DNA from: Clytia hemisphaerica
Taxonomy: Eukaryota; Cnidaria; Hydrozoa; Leptothecata; Clytiidae
NCBI GenBank assembly: GCA_902728285.1
Contig: CACVBU010001138.1
Span: forward strand, 372,001-436,000
Reading direction: 5' to 3'
DNA length: 64,000 bases
The notes beneath the pieces are model-generated. The model worked only from the letters and a program-made list of their open reading frames with translations, was not told the origin of the DNA and did not search any database. Within the stretch, counting starts at the first letter, position 1. Each line of letters starts with the position of its first letter. Shown here piece by piece: positions 45,272-56,105 of this stretch. The position numbers were made by a program, and so were the translations under genes.

Positions 45272-46956
45272 ATAAAATTAATTAGTTTAACTAATAACAA
45301 ATAATTTAGTTATTTTATAACTTTAATAAATTTACTAAATGTTTTTATACCCATACACCGCTTTGAGAGAAACTTTAAACAATATTCCTGAATATAGAAG
45401 TTAAGAGTAGTATAAAGACTTACGAAGGACTTATTGAAATTAATTCGATTTTCTAATTTTGGGAAATAATAATTATCTTTGCATGAGATCAAAACTAGGA
45501 CCAACTGCACTAGAAATTAATAATGTAAAATTTTATGTAACATTTTTTAAAAGTATATTACAGGTGGTATATTCACATGTAAATTTTAAAGCAAGAATAT
45601 GATATCTGATATCTACACACAATGATATATTATTATTGTATTTCTTACATTTCCTTATAGATATCAATATTACTTGACCTTTAAGAACAATGTTGTCGGA
45701 TCAAATTTTGTGATGTTTTCTTTTTACACAGCTAGCATTCTCAGGTCACCATATTTTGATAATCTTTTGCATAAACACTTGCATACTCAGCTGAAACGTA
45801 AAAAAAGTAGATATATGATAGGAAAGCGGTTTAATAAAAATAATTCTACAGCTTTGATCTCCTCCGCTCTATTTTCGTAACGAAAAAGTAAACATTTCTA
45901 TATAAGTGGGATTTTCCTGAGTTTCAATCGTCTTCCCGTAGAAGATAAGTGTCGAAATTAAATTCTAGATAGTTTATTTTTGTCAAAATGTATTTGGGAC
46001 GAATTCTTTTCAGTGGACATCCATTTAATAGATATACACATTACAATATCAATTCTCAAAGCGATTCTATAGACTTTTCAATTCCAGAAATTAAATTGTA
46101 AGGGTTGTATCAATGACAACATTTCTATAAATCAATACACTCTTCTCAAGATGCATAAATTTATTGTTGTCCTCGTTTTCAAACAGATTTCATTGTATTT
46201 CATTGCTATGAAATTATACATTTAAACCAATTTAAATTCCCAAAAGGCAAACATTATATCTAAAACAAAAGTACTTGAATTTCAAAATGTCTCATGAGGT
46301 GTAAACAACACAATTATCATTGTGAATATGTAATTTTATAGCAATAAAATCTGTTTGAAAACGAGGACAACAATAAATTTATGCATCTCGAGAAGAGTGT
46401 ATTCCATTCCGACTTTACGAACACGTATACAGTACGGAAACAGCATCAGGTCAACCCTATACTATATTTGCGGATCGACACGTGTGTAGCTTTGAAAAAC
46501 CATATTTAGGAATCATGAAGGTGAGAAGTTTAGCCGATCCGATGGCACAGTTCGGCACCCGTAACGCTTCTGTTTAAATAACCCTACTATTCTTGCGTCA
46601 CCCGAAGATATTAAATTGTAAACCCACTCTCCAATCATATTAATAATTTCTTTAAACCATCCCTTTCTTTTGGACCGTAACATTCAGAAGTAATAGTTAT
46701 CGCACGGTACCGAGTACAATATGCGATATATTTTTCGAGTTCAGATATTTCGTCATACTTTCCGAGCCTTTAGGCGAGAAAAATATATCCATTATGGTAC
46801 GAGTTACAGTGTTATAAGTTAAAGTGTGATATCTGGTTTATCGTCAACTTGAATAATAAGAAATATAGCATTTATGTACGCGTTTTTAGCCAATCAGATT
46901 GCTCATATTCTTCATGTTGACGATAAGATATATTACAAGAGTATTTGAAAACTTAC
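45272..46956. other. Convergent region between DUF885 paralogue 2 and the DUSP gene
   Basis: AT-rich DNA. It holds the fold-back element at 46134-46403. It may also hold a last DUSP exon that I could not identify; see the DUSP entry. Confidence 0.5.
46134..46403. mobile_element. 270-bp fold-back element
   Basis: Two 57-bp arms, 46134-46190 and 46347-46403, begin AATACACTCTTCTC(A/G)AGATG and are near-perfect reverse complements. The loop is AT-rich and non-coding. No clear target duplication was found. Confidence 0.8.
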
Positions 46957-49900
46957 TTTTCCCGTGGTTCATTACAGTGACTGTGTTTGAACCAAACAAC
47001 TTCAATTCATAGTCAATCAATTGTTTCCAAAAACCGAGATTCGGTCGTACGAACGTCCGTTTACTCTTAACAAGTTCGTGAGCATCTACTAACGTCATTT
47101 TTTCATGCTTCATCAAGTACGCCAAGGTCAGGGAAGGAGCCCTGTTGAGGGGAAACAAAAAGATTCGAAAATTAGAGATCTTTTTACTTGAAAGTAAACC
47201 CTGGAAACTTCATTCATTTCACTTTTTTGCCACTACTACTTTTTGGAAAACAAAGAATTCGTCAAATTTATAGTTTATATACACGCTTTTTTTATAAGAA
47301 TGGTGTAAATCCATTTCATCTCTCAACTTTTTTGGGAAAATCATTCTAAAATATTCTTACAGTATTCTTAGGTTAAGATCCTAATTCAGACTAGATTTAA
47401 CATAAGTACATACGTCTCAAGGATAGAATGTCATTTTTGTGAAAGGAGTGAGGCTTACTTGGGGGTAATTGACAATTTATAATTGAGCATGCTCTAAAAA
47501 TGGAATTCTTAGGTTTATCTGCCAAATTCCATGATGGTGATATTCTTAGCATATTCTTAAGTTTTTGGCCATTTTCATTGGACATTTATTTATAAAGTGT
47601 ATTCTTATAAAAAAATGCATGTATTATCATACCTGATCATACTACCTAAATTATAGATATAGTGAGGAAATTATAACTACTCGCTACAATAATGACTTTT
47701 ATCAATTATATTCAAGATCTCGATTTTGCTATTCACAAGGAAAAAGTTGGGAGATTAGGGACGAAAAATGATGGTTACATTACCCTACCTGCTTATACCT
47801 CCAATACAATGGATGTAAACTTTCCCATTCTTCTCTGTAGTTTCTTTTTCTGAATGAATGAAAAACTGAAAGATTAAATTTAAGAAAAAACTCTTAACCG
47901 TTACTAAAAGTAGTTTCCAAATAATCTGGAGGTGAAACAAAAAAGACCGCAACTTTTGAATTAGTTTTGTTGAGGAGGAATGGAATGGAGTGTATTAAAT
48001 AAAAAAAACTTGAAAAATTGGAAAGTGAAGATGAATAATGAAAAAGAAAATTCACTAATTGACTTATACTTGTTTATACTCAGTTTTAACCACGGATGGT
48101 TTTAACCAAATATAAAAAAGGCCCGGGGTTTTTCTAGTCAATCAGACAAAAGTTTAAAACCAAATTTTTTGAAATAATATTTTTTGATCACGTTTTAAGA
48201 CTGAACATATTTCTTTATGAAAATGGTGATACCAATTCTACGAAAAAATTCTCATCTTCATTTCTGATTTTCATTTTCCAATTTCTGCAATTTGTTTCAA
48301 TTTTTTATTTGATATAATATTTCTACTGCTGAATATATTTTCACAAAACTGATATAATTCAAGTTCTATCATTTTTGTCTCAACTGGAGATTATATTGAG
48401 ATACTATATTATATGTTACTAGACTGGTGTCTTTTTCAAAAACCTTTGTCTTGTTTTTTGAAACAAATCACTTTTTAAAATTAAATTCATTTGTGTGATT
48501 TGTTGTTTTTCAAACCAAACTTATAGTTTTTGTAAAACACCCAAATCAACCCAATTATGTATTCAGGATTACTATAATATAAAATCAATTCAAAAACAAT
48601 GTGATTTACTTATTTTATCAGCAACATCATCAAAATGCTGTGATAGATTATAGGTAGGGTGGTCTTTAGCATTGATTTTGTACTGTGTTACATAACATTT
48701 TGCCAAAGATGGATTGTCTCCTTCAGCTAAAAGTTTATAAAATAACTACATTAGTTTCCTTTTCCCACATCTCATCAAAATTTCGGTTTAGTCCAAATCA
48801 GTAAACATTATTTGGATTGTCAGTGAGATTAAAAGTTGATGTAGTGGTAGCCCGGGGGGAGCACTTATATATGATCTGGCCTACGCCATGTGCCGCGCTT
48901 AAGGGTGGGGTTTTCAGCATCTCAAAATGCACTGTAAGAGTGTGTGTCTGTGAGAATGCACTGCAAGGGTCGAATTTTAAAACAAATTAAAAAGAAAGGT
49001 TTTTACTTCTCGTTTGTTAAGTTTCTATTGTCTGATGATTACAGCTGACAAGAATAATTTTCTCAGTTTTCTTTGAAACAGAAAATTTCCCAAGCTTCTT
49101 CTTTCACGCAAAGGGTTGGGTAAATCAAGAGAAAATGCACTGAAATGGTACCTTTTCAGCCATTACCATTATGAGCTGCACTGTAAGGGTACGATTTTGA
49201 AAAGCAGATTTTGCGCAGCACATACCGTTGTTTCGAAACCGAGTGTCCCTGGGAGTGGTAGTTGAAGGCGGGCGGGAGCAGAGGTTTATCTTATGGACTT
49301 GTAGTAAAAGTTAACAAAATTGAAGTGACAAGAAAGAGCTACTTTACACTTCTTGGGATTTGCTGCCAGAAAAAAAATTGTTTCCCAATTGATGGTTACT
49401 ACAGTAAGTAGCCACAAAACAAACAACACAAACACAAACCCAGACGTTACTAATCGATAAAATCGCTTATCGATTAAAGACAATAGCTAATTGATAATTA
49501 AGCGATTGATTAAATATTGATTAAAAACGATAATCGATAGCTAATCGACACCTAAAAAATTGTGAGTAACGATTATATCGATCAGATATAAGATATCGAT
49601 TATATCAATTAGAAGTTTCATCGATATTATCGATTAAAAATCTATAGGGTTGAGGTATCGATTATGTAGATGTTAATCAATATTATCAATTATTAACACT
49701 GTAATCGATATTATCGAATAAAAATCCATGGTGATAATTTAATTGAGTGCTAAAAAATTGTGAGTATCGATTAGCTATCGATTATATTATCGTTTTTAAT
49801 TTATATTTAATATTAAATTTGATATTAATTAATCAATATTTAATATTAAATAGACCTTTTTTCAAAGAGGTCACCCTGTTGAATAATTATGTAGTCCAGC

Positions 49901-52900
49901 AGAAAAACAATAATAAAACCATGCATAATTATTACAATATGCATGATACAGTAATTATGCATGGCTCTATCATTGCTTTTATGGCTGGACTACATAATTA
50001 TTCAACAGGACGTCCTCTTTGAAAAAAGGTCTATTCAGTATTATTCAATCGATTAATTATCGATTAGCTATCGATTTTAATCGATAATCGATTTTATCGA
50101 TCAGTAACGTCTAGACAAACACAACGTTTTATGTTAGGGCTGATTCCAATCTAAATTCAGACTGTTTTGTAGTCAGAATTTGCAATGTTAGCTTTTTTAG
50201 GCTTATGCAAGTAAGTGGATAGGAATAGAAAACGTTCAAACAGTCAAACTATTTATTTTATTTATTTATTAAAGGATTTACAGTCCAGGCACACTAGGGC
50301 CTCTAAACCGGTCTATCTACATAATGATTACAAAAGTGATCTTGAATCGTAACGTAACGGGTGCTTTATCCATGCCTGAGTCAGTTCTTCTTTAAATGCT
50401 TTGATTGACTTAGCATTAACAACATTTTTTGGGAGCTGGTTCCACGCCGATATGCATCTATAATAAAATGATTTTGTTTGCACACCCCTTAATCCATCAT
50501 CTGAGAAATTAGGGATCAATTCGTAATCATGTTTACGATGGGGACGAGTTCGGCGAGAAAACTTTTTGACGATGGTATTTTTGTCATAGAAGTGAAGGTG
50601 TTTGTATATTTGAACCATGTCGCCAAATTGTCTCCTAAATTCAAGAGATGGTAAGTCCAGTTTTCGCAGGCGCTGCTCGTATGTTAAATTTCGTAGACGA
50701 CGTACCATTCTTGTTGCACGCCTTTGAACCCCTTCAAGTAGGTTGACGTGCTTACGCAATCTAGGTGACCATACAGATTGAGCATATTCCAAATGAGGTC
50801 GAACAAAGGTGGTATACAGTGTGTAAAGTGTCCTGGGACATAATTCCTCGAAGCCTCTTCTGATCACACCGAGAATTGAGTTTGCTTTCTTGACCTGTTT
50901 CGATATGTGCTCTTCAAAGGTAATATCGGAGTCGATCAGCACACCTAGATCCTTTTCAAGGGAAACGTGTTCAAGTTGGTTTCCATCTAACGAGTATGGG
51001 TGTGCATGGATGATGTTCTCGAATTTCCCGAGAGTTAGTACATGGCATTTATCTGGATGGAATTTTAAAAGCCATTTTCTCGACCAATTTTCCAGTTCAT
51101 TGATGTCCTGTTGGATTGTCAAAGAATCCTCGATTGAGTTGATCTCTTTGACTATCTTCGTATCATCGGCAAATAGGAAAATAGATGAGATGACGTTGTC
51201 CGGGAGGTCATTGATATAGATAACAAAGAGAAGTGGTCCAAGGACACTTCCTTGAGGAATACCACTTACAACGGAGTTTGTACTTGATCGAGCTTGATCG
51301 ACCTTTACGAGTTGCTTTCTGTCTGTCAAGAAAGACTCTATCCATCGTAGACAGTTACTTGATATTCCATATCCTTCAAGTTTCTTCAGCAAGCGACGGT
51401 AGGGAACAGTATCGAAGGCTTTAGCAAAATCGAAATATATCGTATCAACTACTTTACCATTAGCAATGCTTTCGCAGCACTTATCCAAGTAGTTCAGGAG
51501 TTGAGTAACTGTTGATCGGTGACTGATGAAGCCGTATTGTTTATTTGACAATAGTTTTTGATCTTGTAGATGATTCATGATATGCCTCCTTAGAAATGAT
51601 TCCATCAATTTACAAACAACTGATGTCAGGCTGACTGGTCTATAGTTTATTGCTAGATTTTGAGCACCCTTGTTCTTGTAAATTGGCGAAACGTAAGCCA
51701 TCTTCCATTCTTTCGGTATGATTCCACACGACAAGGTTTTATTCATTATGATCGCCAAAGGCTCGGCTACGTGGTCGACCAATTCTACCAACATTTTGGG
51801 ATGAATTTCATCTGGACCAAAGGATTTGTTGGTGTCAATCAGTTTTATCTGTTTCTTCATCATCTCCTCGGTGACGAATAGATCACTAATCTTCTTATCT
51901 GTTCGTGCAGGGAAGTCTGGTAATTCACCCTCTGGCTCATCAGTAAAGACAATACAAAACTGCTTTTGCAAGATGTTTGCCTTCTCGTGGTCGTCATTTT
52001 TAAGAGACGATTTATCGTCAGGGTTCTGAAGAAGTGGCGAAACTCCACTTGTTGATTTGAGTTTACTTCTTACGTGAGACCAAAAGATCTTGGGTTTCTC
52101 TTTGGATTTGTCACAGATACTCTTCTCATATGCCCGATGTGCCTTCACCAGCATTCGATTTACTCTATTCCTTGCGAGTACATAGTTGGCGCGGTGATGA
52201 TCTCGGTAGAGAGGTGAAGATCTTAACCACCTTCTATTCAGCAATTTCTTTCTCTTGATTTCATCTCGCAGGTCCTTTTTTATAGGGATTTTGCCTTTAT
52301 TCTTCCAAAAGCTGTTTACCTACTTCTTTCAGTGGTACAAACCTATTTCTGAGGTCGAGTATAGCTTCTTTGAAAGTTTTCCAAAGATCATCCACTGATG
52401 TTTCCACAGATGCTTTCTTGAAACTTTGTTTCCAGTCTCTTAAGCTAAGATCGTTATTCATCGATTGGAAATTGGCCGACGCAAAGATATATCTTGTCTG
52501 TACACTTTTGGGGTGAGCGTAACAAGCAAATTTGAATGCTAACGAGCTATGATCACTTTTACCAAGTGGACTTAAGTAATCTAGATTCACTATTTGATTT
52601 TCTTCCCCTGTCAATATCAGGTCGATTAGAGATGGGTCATCTGTTCCACGACATCGAGTTGGCTCGTCAACGTGTTGATGAAGATATGCATCTCTCAAAG
52701 CATCTAGAAACTTTTCTTCTTTACTATCTTCTATGTGTGGGGTTGTCCAATTTTCCCAATTTATCGTTGGGAAGTTGAAGTCTCCTAGCAAACATTTGTG
52801 GGAATACTTGTTGTTCAGTGCAATAGATTTGATCAGACAATTCAGGTTGCTGTTATTTTCGTTTGATGATGTAGAACTGCTTGGACTTCGGTAGATGCAC

Positions 52901-54770
52901 GCGACAACAAGCAAATCTTTTCCAGATAATTGTACTTCAATCATGCATACTTCGTTGAAAGTGATTGGAGGTTTGACATCGGCTACTAAATGTTTTATCG
53001 AGGTGTGAACAAGTATGACAACGCCACGCCCTTGATATGTGTCTAAGTTAACTTGACTAGCAATTTTATAATCATCGAATTCGTATTCATGTAATTCCCT
53101 CAACGTACCTACTTTTGTCTTCGCTTCGCAGATAGCGACGATGTGAGGCTTTTCCTCATGGGCCATGGACTGTAGTTCCTTAATTTTAAATGAAGTCAAC
53201 TGATCGGGATTTGTATACAGAACTTTCATATCTTTGATTAATTTTTCTTTTTGAGCAAAGTTGGCTCCTGTTGGTCGATGATATTTGTCTCCGTTAGGTT
53301 GTTCGAGAAGGAGACATTCTTCATTGTTGGTGACTGGTTGGGGGTTGACGGTTTTCTGAGTGGTATCTTCTTGACAGTGAAGCCGTTTTTTGAATCACCC
53401 CGGACGGGATATATTTCTGTTGCTGGTTTTTCGGTTTTATTAAGTTCTTTAGCTTCAATAGACAGTAGGCGCAATTTCTTACGCATTTCAGGTGTAAGAT
53501 CTTCAGTAACGCTCACTCCAGAAAACTTTTCATTCCCTTTCAGAGCTGGTAAATTTCCAAGCAGATTGAATTTCTCGTCTTCGTTCAAGAGGCAGATCAG
53601 AATGGGACGCTTCTTATCGTTCGAGGTCTTACCCAAACGGGCAATACGCTTAATGGTAACGTTTGAATGGGTTGTTTTAATGAGATCCTCAACCCAGCTC
53701 CTGTCCGTGTTGGCATCTTGTTCTGGTACTCCATGAACAATAATGTTTGAAGCACGCTTCTGTTTGTTCGTTTCCTCGGCTTCTTCTTCCCGCAGAGCTT
53801 CTTTAATCACCTCTTTGATCGAAGTATTGGGCTCATCCTGTGAAGGGTCTTTCACCACATCAGCATACGACTGCTTTACCCTCAGCCATCTGGTTTTCAA
53901 CACTCAAGAGTGTCGCTTTGATTTCATCAATAATTGACGCCTTCATGGTTGCACCAAGTTCGGTGATTTTCTCATGGATTTTATCGTTCATTTCTTCGAC
54001 AGTACATCTCTCGATTGACTTGTCTTTGAGTTTTGTTTTGCATTACGGGACTTTAGTGTCTGGACTGACTTGATTAACTTCCTCTCATTATCGTCATATA
54101 CTTCGATAGCACGATCACGCTCTGAGATATCATTTTTTAGTTTGGTAAAGTCGTCGTCCTCAACTGCACCACAAAGAGCAGGGAGATCTTTCGGTACTTC
54201 AACACAGTTGTTGCAGCAGAAGGTCCATCGTCCATTTCTTTTCGCTTTTGCGTTCAAAAAAGCCTGAATTTGGTATGGTGGGAGTCTGGAGCATTTATAA
54301 TGTACAAAACGTTCACATGCCATACATACTAAGATGTTTTCTTCGAAACCGTAACATTTCGCTTCGGAGCATCGGAGATCGTCGAAATTTTGACTGGGAT
54401 GTTCTTCTATGGAAGTGTCAGCTGATGTGTCCTCATCCATCAGGAATCGATGTTGAAGTGTGGAAAAAAGCTCTAGTTTAGGTGGAAAAAATACAGATTT
54501 TTTGATTATCTACTAGTCAGTAGTAGTCTTGAGTAGTGAGATGCACCCAAACTATGATGAGCATAATCTAATAGACATAGGAAAGGTAGCAGTAGGTGGT
54601 CAGATCTCACGCACTATTTTAAATCTAAACTACTGAATGATAAGATAAATTAAAAAAATAGCTTTACCATTAATCACCAATGTAATGTCATTATCTTTGA
54701 GAAATGACTTAGTTCTTGCAGCGGCACTTCCCAGAAATAGATTATCAAAAATTTCTGCAACAAGGTTCAT
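46957..54770 (-). CDS. Atypical dual-specificity phosphatase (DUSP14/18/21 type)
   Basis: This gene encodes a small cytosolic-type phosphatase of the cysteine-based DUSP superfamily. Four minus-strand exons join in phase: 54770-54668, 48726-48610, 47834-47789 and 47141-46957, giving 150 residues plus one base. The start is MNLVAEIFDNLFLGSAAA, with an in-frame stop two codons upstream. The general-acid loop is NAKDHPTYNL. The P-loop is HCIGGISR, a valid C-x5-R active site, and an intron interrupts its Arg codon. The C-terminal block VRPNLGFWKQLIDYELKLFG is typical of DUSP14, 18 and 21. After HGK there is a strong GTAAGT donor, so a last exon of roughly 30-50 residues is expected. If the donor is not used, the frame ends at 46886. 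Intron 1 is about 6 kb and holds a LINE and two TIR elements. I do not assign a specific orthologue. Confidence 0.9.
47290..47615. repeat. Word-repeat element (TATTCTTA type) in DUSP intron 3
   Basis: TTTTTTATAAGAATG at the left and GTATTCTTATAAAAAAATG at the right form inverted ends. The word ATTCTTA(G) recurs between them. The phrase GCCAAATTCCATGATGGTG is shared with 31790-31815, so at least two copies of the family exist here. Confidence 0.6.
48851..49253. mobile_element. CCCGGGGG-ended MITE, related copy 3, in DUSP intron 1
   Basis: The left end begins CCCGGGGGGAGCAC and the right end reversed begins CCCAGGGACAC. A perfect 8-bp duplication AGTGGTAG flanks it at 48843-48850 and 49254-49261. 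The phrase GCACTG(T/C)AAGGGT(A/C)CGA recurs inside, in the place where copies 1 and 2 repeat a different phrase. Ends and target length match those copies; the interior does not. Confidence 0.78.
49442..50112. mobile_element. ATCGAT-rich TIR element in DUSP intron 1
   Basis: The left end begins AGACGTTACTAATCGATAAA and the right end reversed begins AGACGTTACTGATCGATAAA. More than twenty ATCGAT or near-ATCGAT words fill the interior. Flanking ACAAAC on both sides suggests a 6-8 bp target duplication that I cannot fix exactly. A second element is nested at 49853-50031. Confidence 0.82.
49853..50031. mobile_element. Nested 179-bp MITE with TA target site
   Basis: 48-bp arms begin GACCTTTTTTCAAAGAGG and end GTAGTCCAGC, with about three mismatches. 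TA flanks both sides. The loop contains a second palindrome built on CCATGCATAATTA. It interrupts the ATCGAT-rich element and is therefore younger. Confidence 0.87.
50328..53229 (-). pseudogene. LINE ORF2: endonuclease and reverse transcriptase, one frameshift
   Basis: The 5' part (53229-52297) carries endonuclease motifs: YTNPDQL, AICEAK, IYRSPSS, GDFNFPTINW and the catalytic SDH in LGKSDHSSL. The 3' part (to 50328) carries reverse-transcriptase motifs YRPVSLTSV, FDFAKAFDTVPY, SGIPQGSVLGPLLF and FADDTKI, and ends in the usual AWNQLP...F segment. The endonuclease frame meets a stop at 52297. The other frame is open straight through the junction, so a one-base loss in a T-run near 52308 explains the break. 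The rest is intact, so the copy is fairly young. Confidence 0.88.
53238..54440 (-). pseudogene. LINE ORF1: PHD-like finger, coiled coil and RRM-like domain, two frameshifts
   Basis: The first block (54440 to about 54040) starts MDEDTSADTS and has a PHD-like set of ligands: CSEAKC, CMAC, HYKC and CCNNC. A middle block in a second frame (about 54040-53885) is helical and charged. The third block (to 53238) has a nucleic-acid-binding core, NIIVHGVPEQ, KRPILICLL and VSVTEDLTPEMR, as in ORF1 proteins of CR1/L2-type LINEs. Changes of frame near 54030 and 53880 break it. The stop of the last block lies just upstream of ORF2. Confidence 0.8.
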
Positions 54771-55952
54771 GGTTCATAAAGTTAAAGGCAAATCTATCAG
54801 CAAAACCATGGAATTATTATAGACACTGGAAACACAATGAGCTGAATTTTGCCAATTTCTTGTGTACTAGCTATGTCCGCAGTAATGATATTATTGTTCA
54901 CTCTCCTTCCCTCATTAAATGATTTTTCGAAGCATTTTTATTACATTTCTTATCGAAAATCACTCATTTAATTCCCAAAAGAGACTTAAAACTGTCCTGT
55001 GAGAGTCAAACTCTTCAACTTAATTGATAATTATAAGTCGTTATGACGTTTCAAGCTGTGAGAAAGATGCAAAAGACGTGTTGTGTATAAGAAATTTAAT
55101 GTTGACACCGGAAATTTTCAAACTTCAACCTCAAAAAAACCACCTTGCCTCCACGTGCCTCCAAAGGATTTTCATACCACAGTGGAGCCAAGAGACTCAA
55201 GTCTTATTTATGTTAATTTCAGCTCTTCTGGGGACAGTCTTGAAAAGATATTTCCAATTGAAAATTTTGTTACATTATAAGCATTTTGTCTGAATTTCTT
55301 GTCTAATGATGATTTTCTCACATTAGATTTCACAAATGTATCCAGCTTGGTATGCTAGCCTTACTTTCAAACTTTTTTTCTGCAAAATGTACAAAAAGAA
55401 AGAGCTAGAGAACTTTTTAAACATAAGACTGATAAACGTTTTTTTAAATCAGACATCTTCGAGCCGCCATGACAGTTGTCCTTTGTGGACAAAGCTAGAA
55501 CATCAATTGTTTTCTGAAACAATAGAAAGACAATACTTCGCTCTCCACCGTTTCATTCAATGTTTATCCAGAGCCTCTATAATAAATCCATGGCAAAACA
55601 GAAGACAAAAAAAATTATTATCAGACACATAAAAATTTCACTTTCGTTTTCTTACAATTTTTAGCGTCTATAGTTTTGACGGGAATGGCGCTTTTTTAAT
55701 GCATTTCACACGATTTCACAGACTAAAAAACCTAATAAATATTTTAAAGATTTCATCGTTTTTTGATACAAATATTACAAAAAGTAACATAAAATTAATA
55801 TACATTTAGTCATGCTAGATTTAAACAAATATTAGTAAATAATAATGATTAAAAAGCTATTTTTATATCATACGTTTTAGTCTTGTTTATTACTCTTTTG
55901 TTTTGAATTAAAAATTGGTTTTAGCGCTCCATTCTAAAGCTCAAGAGCAAAG
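54771..55952. other. Head-to-head region between the DUSP and INTS12 genes
   Basis: 1.2 kb between two divergent start codons, probably holding both promoters. AT-rich, with no recognised exon or repeat. AAGATGGCGGCC at 55951 overlaps the INTS12 start and resembles a YY1 initiator element. Confidence 0.5.
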
Positions 55953-56105
55953 ATGGCGGCCTCATCACTCATGCAACCAGAGCTAGACCCGCTTTTTTCT
56001 AAAGCTTTGAAGTTACTTCAGTCAAGAGAGCCCGATTCAGCACAGCTTTTAAACACATTAGTTCAAGAACATAGGGACAAATTGTTAGGCGGTGGAAGTA
56101 AGAAG
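55953..56105 (+). CDS. INTS12: Integrator complex subunit 12, first exon only
   Basis: INTS12 is the PHD-finger subunit of the Integrator complex, which processes and terminates RNA polymerase II transcripts in the nucleus. The exon encodes 51 residues, beginning MAASSLMQPELDPLFSKALK, and ends in phase at AAG|GTATAC. The block ELDPxFxKALxxLxS followed by an acidic helix and Asp-Ser-Ala matches the conserved N-terminal helix of INTS12, which binds INTS1 in other animals. No PHD exon was found downstream in the remaining 7.9 kb, so the rest of the gene must lie beyond the window or behind the inserted repeats. The call rests on a short segment. Confidence 0.72.

Larger units (their letters stand above)
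50251..54476 (-). mobile_element. CR1/L2-like non-LTR retrotransposon, near full length but frameshifted
   Basis: The element contains ORF1 with a PHD-like finger and an RRM-like domain. ORF2 has an apurinic endonuclease and a reverse transcriptase. The 3' end on the minus strand is a short A-rich tail of AATAAATAAATAAAATAAAT (50251-50270). The 5' boundary near 54476 is approximate. It lies in DUSP intron 1 in the same orientation as the gene. At least three single-base frameshifts make this copy non-autonomous. Clade assignment is from motif style only. Confidence 0.9.
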
